64,000 nt of DNA. Source: Quercus robur (Eukaryota > Streptophyta > Magnoliopsida > Fagales > Fagaceae). Under the pieces are notes generated by a model. That model was not told the DNA's origin. It ran no database searches and saw only the letters and a list, made by a program, of their open reading frames with translations. The position numbers and the translations under genes are program-made. How positions within the stretch are numbered: position 1 is the stretch's first letter; each line of letters starts with the position of its first letter. Where the stretch lies: the NCBI RefSeq assembly GCF_932294415.1, contig NC_065535.1, positions 93,450,862-93,514,861 on the forward strand, read 5' to 3'. Shown here in pieces: positions 60,352-64,000 of this stretch.

Positions 60352-62930
60352 GAATACTATTGTGATCAACTTACTTTTTTTTTTTTTGGGCTACATTTTT
60401 TTTTTGGGATAAATAAGCATCATATGTCATCTTTTTCTTAATAATAAAGCAACAAACTCCTTATTTTTATTCATATCAACTTCTTCACAACTTAAAAAAT
60501 TCTCTCTCTATATAAACACAACTTTTTGGTGTATTCTTCTTTCTACTACCTACCTTACAATTGTTTGCTATATTCTTCCCTTCTTGTCTCTTCCTTACCT
60601 ACAACCTTGCAGGTATTTTTTTTTCATCAAATTGAATAGATTTTGTGTATTTGTTGTATTTTTTTTATATACTATATGGTTTTTATCAACAAGTTTTATA
60701 GTTAGGTTGAATTCTATGTTTGTGGTTATGGATTATGCTGAAAATATAAACTTTTGTTTCTCTTAATATCATAGTCATCACACCTTTTGTTTTTGTTGTT
60801 GTAGATGTCGCATTTTTTTAATGATAGCTTATAAAGTTTCAATATGAGGTATCCAAAGGAATTCTACAATAATGTAATGGTGTGGAATGTTTTCCCTTTC
60901 AGACGATTATATAGCAAGAAATATATTTGTATAATTTATTTTCTCATCATATGATTATTTATTGTTGACATCAATATTTTATTGTGGATTTATTTTGTTG
61001 TGGTTTTTGTTTGGTACTTTGTTCCATGTAGTCTATCTTATTTAAAAGCAAAATTTGTTGCCAACATGAAATTGGATATAAGACAAAAAGAAGGATCTAA
61101 TAATGTTCTTACATGTGGGCTATGCTAAATTAGATCCATCGGTCCAAATTTCTATGTAAGTCTATCTTTACTTAACTCTGTATTTTTTTTTTTTTTTTAA
61201 GTTCAGAAATTTGGATTGTTTTTCATTAATGAATTGAGATTTTGGCTTAATTTTGTTTTCAAATGTTTTAATTATTAAATTCATTATATTTTCATGTGTA
61301 ATATTAATATATGTGTTCTTAAAGGCTAACACACAATACAATTAGAGACATTACTAAAAGGTAGGGTGTTATATTTATTTATTAGTAAGCTAGAATGTTA
61401 CATGTGGATACTATTACATACGTCGGTTTTACTACTAAGTGGGTGATATAACCATTGGAATAAAATCAAAACTAAAAAAGATTATTTAAATATCAAAATA
61501 AGATATAAAAATTGAATTTCTTTTAGGTGTGCAAGTACAATTGATTTTTTAAGCTTAAATATGGAATCATCAATTCTTTTAGGCTAACCTTATTCATGCA
61601 AATATTAGAAACAATTTAACCATACTAGAGTTCAAATCCTCCTCTTCATAAATAAATAAGGATAAAAAAAATTAGAAAAGATTTTATTAATCATTGTAAT
61701 TAGATATATAATATACAAGAACATATATACAAAATTATGCATTTTATAAGCAATTCATTACAAGTTATAATAATAATAATCATTTATTTAGTTAGATACG
61801 AGTTCTAAAACTATGTAATAATAATTAATTTAGTTATTGTTTTAACAATAATTTAAAACAAATTTAAATTCTATTCAAATTAAAAGTTTATTATAAAAAA
61901 TTTTTGAATTTAAATCCCACACAATCCTTCTTTTTTTCCCCCCCCTCAAGTTGCATGGTTTAATAATAATTTAAAACAAATTTAAATTCTATTCAAAACT
62001 AAAAGTTTATTATAAAAATTTCTAAACTTAAATCTCACACAACCCATGTTTTTGTTTTGTTTTTGTTTTTCCTCAAGTTACATCTTATTAAATTAATGTT
62101 TTATTAGGATATTAAGCAACAAAGCTCTTGACTAAGGTATAAGATTTAGCAATAATTTAATTTAGATATAACTTTATCATCTAAGTTTTAGAAATTTAAA
62201 TTATTCTATTCTAACTAAAAGTTTATTATCAAAATTTTTAGAACTTATATATATATATATATATATATTTAATTAGCCATGGCTTTTTGATACAATCCCT
62301 CTTAACTAATAAGCCATCCCTATAGTTAAATCTCACATGATACACCCCATGTTGTTATTATTATTTTATTCAAAATGCAACTTAGGCTTATGTTTTAATC
62401 TAATAAATTCATCCTACTTATTATTCTTTACTTCTAAATTTGTATGCAGGATATTATGCCAAAAAAAGTTTACTATATAAGAAGCAAAACAATGGACATC
62501 CATTTAAGTTCTTATTGGTTCTCTTATGTAAGTTTATTTATTTATTTTTGTATATGCTCAAATTTTGAATTCTTTTTTGTATGTTTTAATTTTTGGTTTT
62601 GGTTATTGTATTTCATTTGTAAATGTGTTTTTTCCTTTTTAAGAAAATGTGAGTGTGTTGATTTTTTCAATTAGACTATTAACCCAAATAAGAATGATCA
62701 AACTCATTCCATATCTAATATTAAGAAATTAACACAAAGTACAAAGAGAATTTTAAAAATATAAAATTGATAGATACTAATAAAGTCTAGAGTCTAAACA
62801 ATCAGAATTTAAAATGATTTTTTTAATTAAAATTTTTTACTTATTTTATAATTTATTATTACTATTTATTTAATAATTTAGTTTTAATTATTTTAAAACT
62901 TTTGAGCTTATATATGAATTTTCATGAATA
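60352..62930. other. Gene-free AT-rich DNA
   Basis: Apart from the second direct-repeat copy (61845-62325) I see only poly(T) runs, a (TA)n run at about 62247-62268, and short open frames without domains. Confidence 0.5.
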
Positions 62931-63138
62931 ATACTATTTTTTTTTTTTTTTGATATCACAAAAAGGAAGATAGAAAGTTATCAGATTACAAAAGAAGTTG
63001 GATCAGCCCAACTTTTGTGTATTGGCATTCTAACTGCCATAGCTGCAGCATATAAAAGGGAATAGTTATTAGTACTCCTTAAAGTCTTTGATGAGGACAC
63101 GCCTCTATTTATTTGATGGATTTTTTTTTTTTTTAGTG

Positions 63139-63182
63139 AATACAACTTTTTTTTTTTTTTTGAGGAAAGACACAATACAACT
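63139..63182 (-). mobile_element. Ultra-short LINE-type insertion, 9-bp target duplication
   Basis: AATACAACT at 63139-63147 and 63174-63182 flanks 14 T plus GAGGAAAGACAC (minus strand GTGTCTTTCCTC-poly(A)). Confidence 0.75.
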
Positions 63183-63553
63183 CCTACTAGCAAACTATAA
63201 GAAAAAAGAATATTTGAAAATTTTAAAAACAGAATAAGGAAAAAAGGTGAATTACAAAACCTAGTACTATTTTTTTTTTTTTTTGGGTGTGGACAAAATG
63301 TGAGTGAGTAATGGTCAAACGTGGTTGTGGAACTCGTATTGCTGTGAGGGGAATAATTTGCATAGAGGATTTGTGGAAAAATCCTATGTTTTGGTAATAT
63401 ATTATACACCGGCCAAAAAAAACAAATGGTTTTATAATTTGACTTTCCATTAATTATCATCAAGACTCTGTGATTTATAAATCTTATTTTTGTACGGCCA
63501 TTTTAGATGGAACCGTTATTAATTAGCTCTTATTCTTAAGTCTTAATGTTGCT

Positions 63554-63598
63554 GACTTATACATATATTTTTTTTTGAGAAGGACTTATACATATATT
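63554..63598 (-). mobile_element. Ultra-short LINE-type insertion, 16-bp target duplication
   Basis: GACTTATACATATATT at 63554-63569 and 63583-63598 flanks 7 T plus GAGAAG (minus strand CTTCTC-poly(A)), only 13 bp. Confidence 0.88.
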
Positions 63599-63933
63599 AA
63601 TATCGCTATGAATGTTTTTAAATTTTGCGTTTGAATATTATTTCACATCTAATAATGTCCACCCACATCCTAAAAAAATGTCCTCACTCTTTTACATTAC
63701 ATTTAAAATATGGCTATTTTGACATTATGTAAAATATGAATATTTGACATTATGCAAATATTTCGAGAATATAAAACAATAATTAACACAAACATCCACA
63801 TAAAAAAGTACTATGTCTATAACATTTTCACAAAAAGATACTACGTCCATAAGTTATTATTGGTTTTAATTTGAACACACTATTGAAATAATATTTTTAC
63901 CTACTAATAATAACTAATAACAATTTACAATTT

Positions 63934-63978
63934 ATAATTGGGTCCTTTTTTTTTTTTTTTTGATGAGATAATTGGGTC
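63934..63978 (-). mobile_element. Ultra-short LINE-type insertion, 11-bp target duplication
   Basis: ATAATTGGGTC at 63934-63944 and 63968-63978 flanks a T run plus GATGAG (minus strand CTCATC-poly(A)). Confidence 0.8.
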
Positions 63979-64000
63979 TTGTTAACGGGTGCTGCACAGC

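Larger units (their letters stand above)
59275..62340. repeat. Dispersed direct repeat, two copies 2.5 kb apart
   Basis: Segments 59285-59755 and 61845-62325 share the same long order: TTTAAATTCTATTCAAA, CCCACACAA, CCTCAAGTTGCAT, TTTTATTAGGATATTAAGC, AAAGCTCTTGAC and TTTTGATACAATCCCTCTTA. Each contains an internal tandem doubling of a unit of about 120 bp. The copies may be remnants of one retroelement's ends; I cannot find TG/CA borders or coding sequence between them. Confidence 0.7.

Noticed and set aside
1-64000. tRNA, rRNA, CRISPR arrays, operons, prophage or organelle inserts
   Set aside because: None seen. tRNA-like boxes occur only inside SINE remnants, and tandem arrays are minisatellites or transposon parts.

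Overview
This window is nuclear DNA of a land plant, most likely a woody core eudicot. The evidence is GT-AG introns (plus one GC-AG), AT-rich intergenic DNA full of LTR elements, LINE remnants, SINEs and MITEs, and five genes that are all plant families. A Fagales-like tree is my guess from the repeat style only; the sequence does not prove it. There is no prokaryotic, organellar or viral segment.

Genes, left to right. (1) 2982-10465 (+): a 12-exon nonaspanin (TM9SF/EMP70, TMN1 type), 591 aa, with a C-terminal KXD Golgi-retention signal and an 18-nt microexon. (2) 11707-12147 (+): an intronless plastid [2Fe-2S] ferredoxin, 146 aa. (3) 12890-21984 (-): a 15-exon clade I MLO (MLO4/MLO11 type), 562 aa. 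(4) 27837-33943 (-): a 13-exon plastid MATE carrier (DTX45 type), 565 aa, with one GC-AG intron and an alternative last exon. (5) 41399-47405 (-): a 3-exon acyl-activating enzyme (AAE1/5/11 clade), 540 aa, missing a conserved loop, with a 4.2-kb intron enlarged by duplications and a LINE fragment. The genes are unrelated in pathway and show no cluster logic. TM9SF and ferredoxin are in tandem; ferredoxin and MLO converge.

Repeats. 1-1641 holds a direct duplication whose second copy preserves the empty site of a Tourist-type MITE and of a tiny retroposon insertion. 24.15-25.02 kb is a decayed Ty1/copia gag fragment. 30.88-31.40 kb is a TRIM-like element inside a DTX45 intron. 50.81-51.27 kb is a large fold-back element. 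52.08-55.66 kb is a complete non-autonomous LTR retrotransposon on the minus strand, with a perfect 5-bp target duplication and 81-bp tandem repeats near its 5' end. 58.15-58.96 kb is a related solo LTR. Two tRNA-derived SINEs and five copies of another SINE family are scattered through the window.

The most striking pattern is a set of about 18 very short insertions. Each is a few bases plus a poly(A) or poly(T) run, flanked by direct repeats of 7-18 bp. Many carry the TTCTC-poly(A) end of the LINE RNase H fragment at 43.08-43.46 kb. They look like extreme 5' truncations of LINE integrations. One of them is proven by an empty site inside the window.
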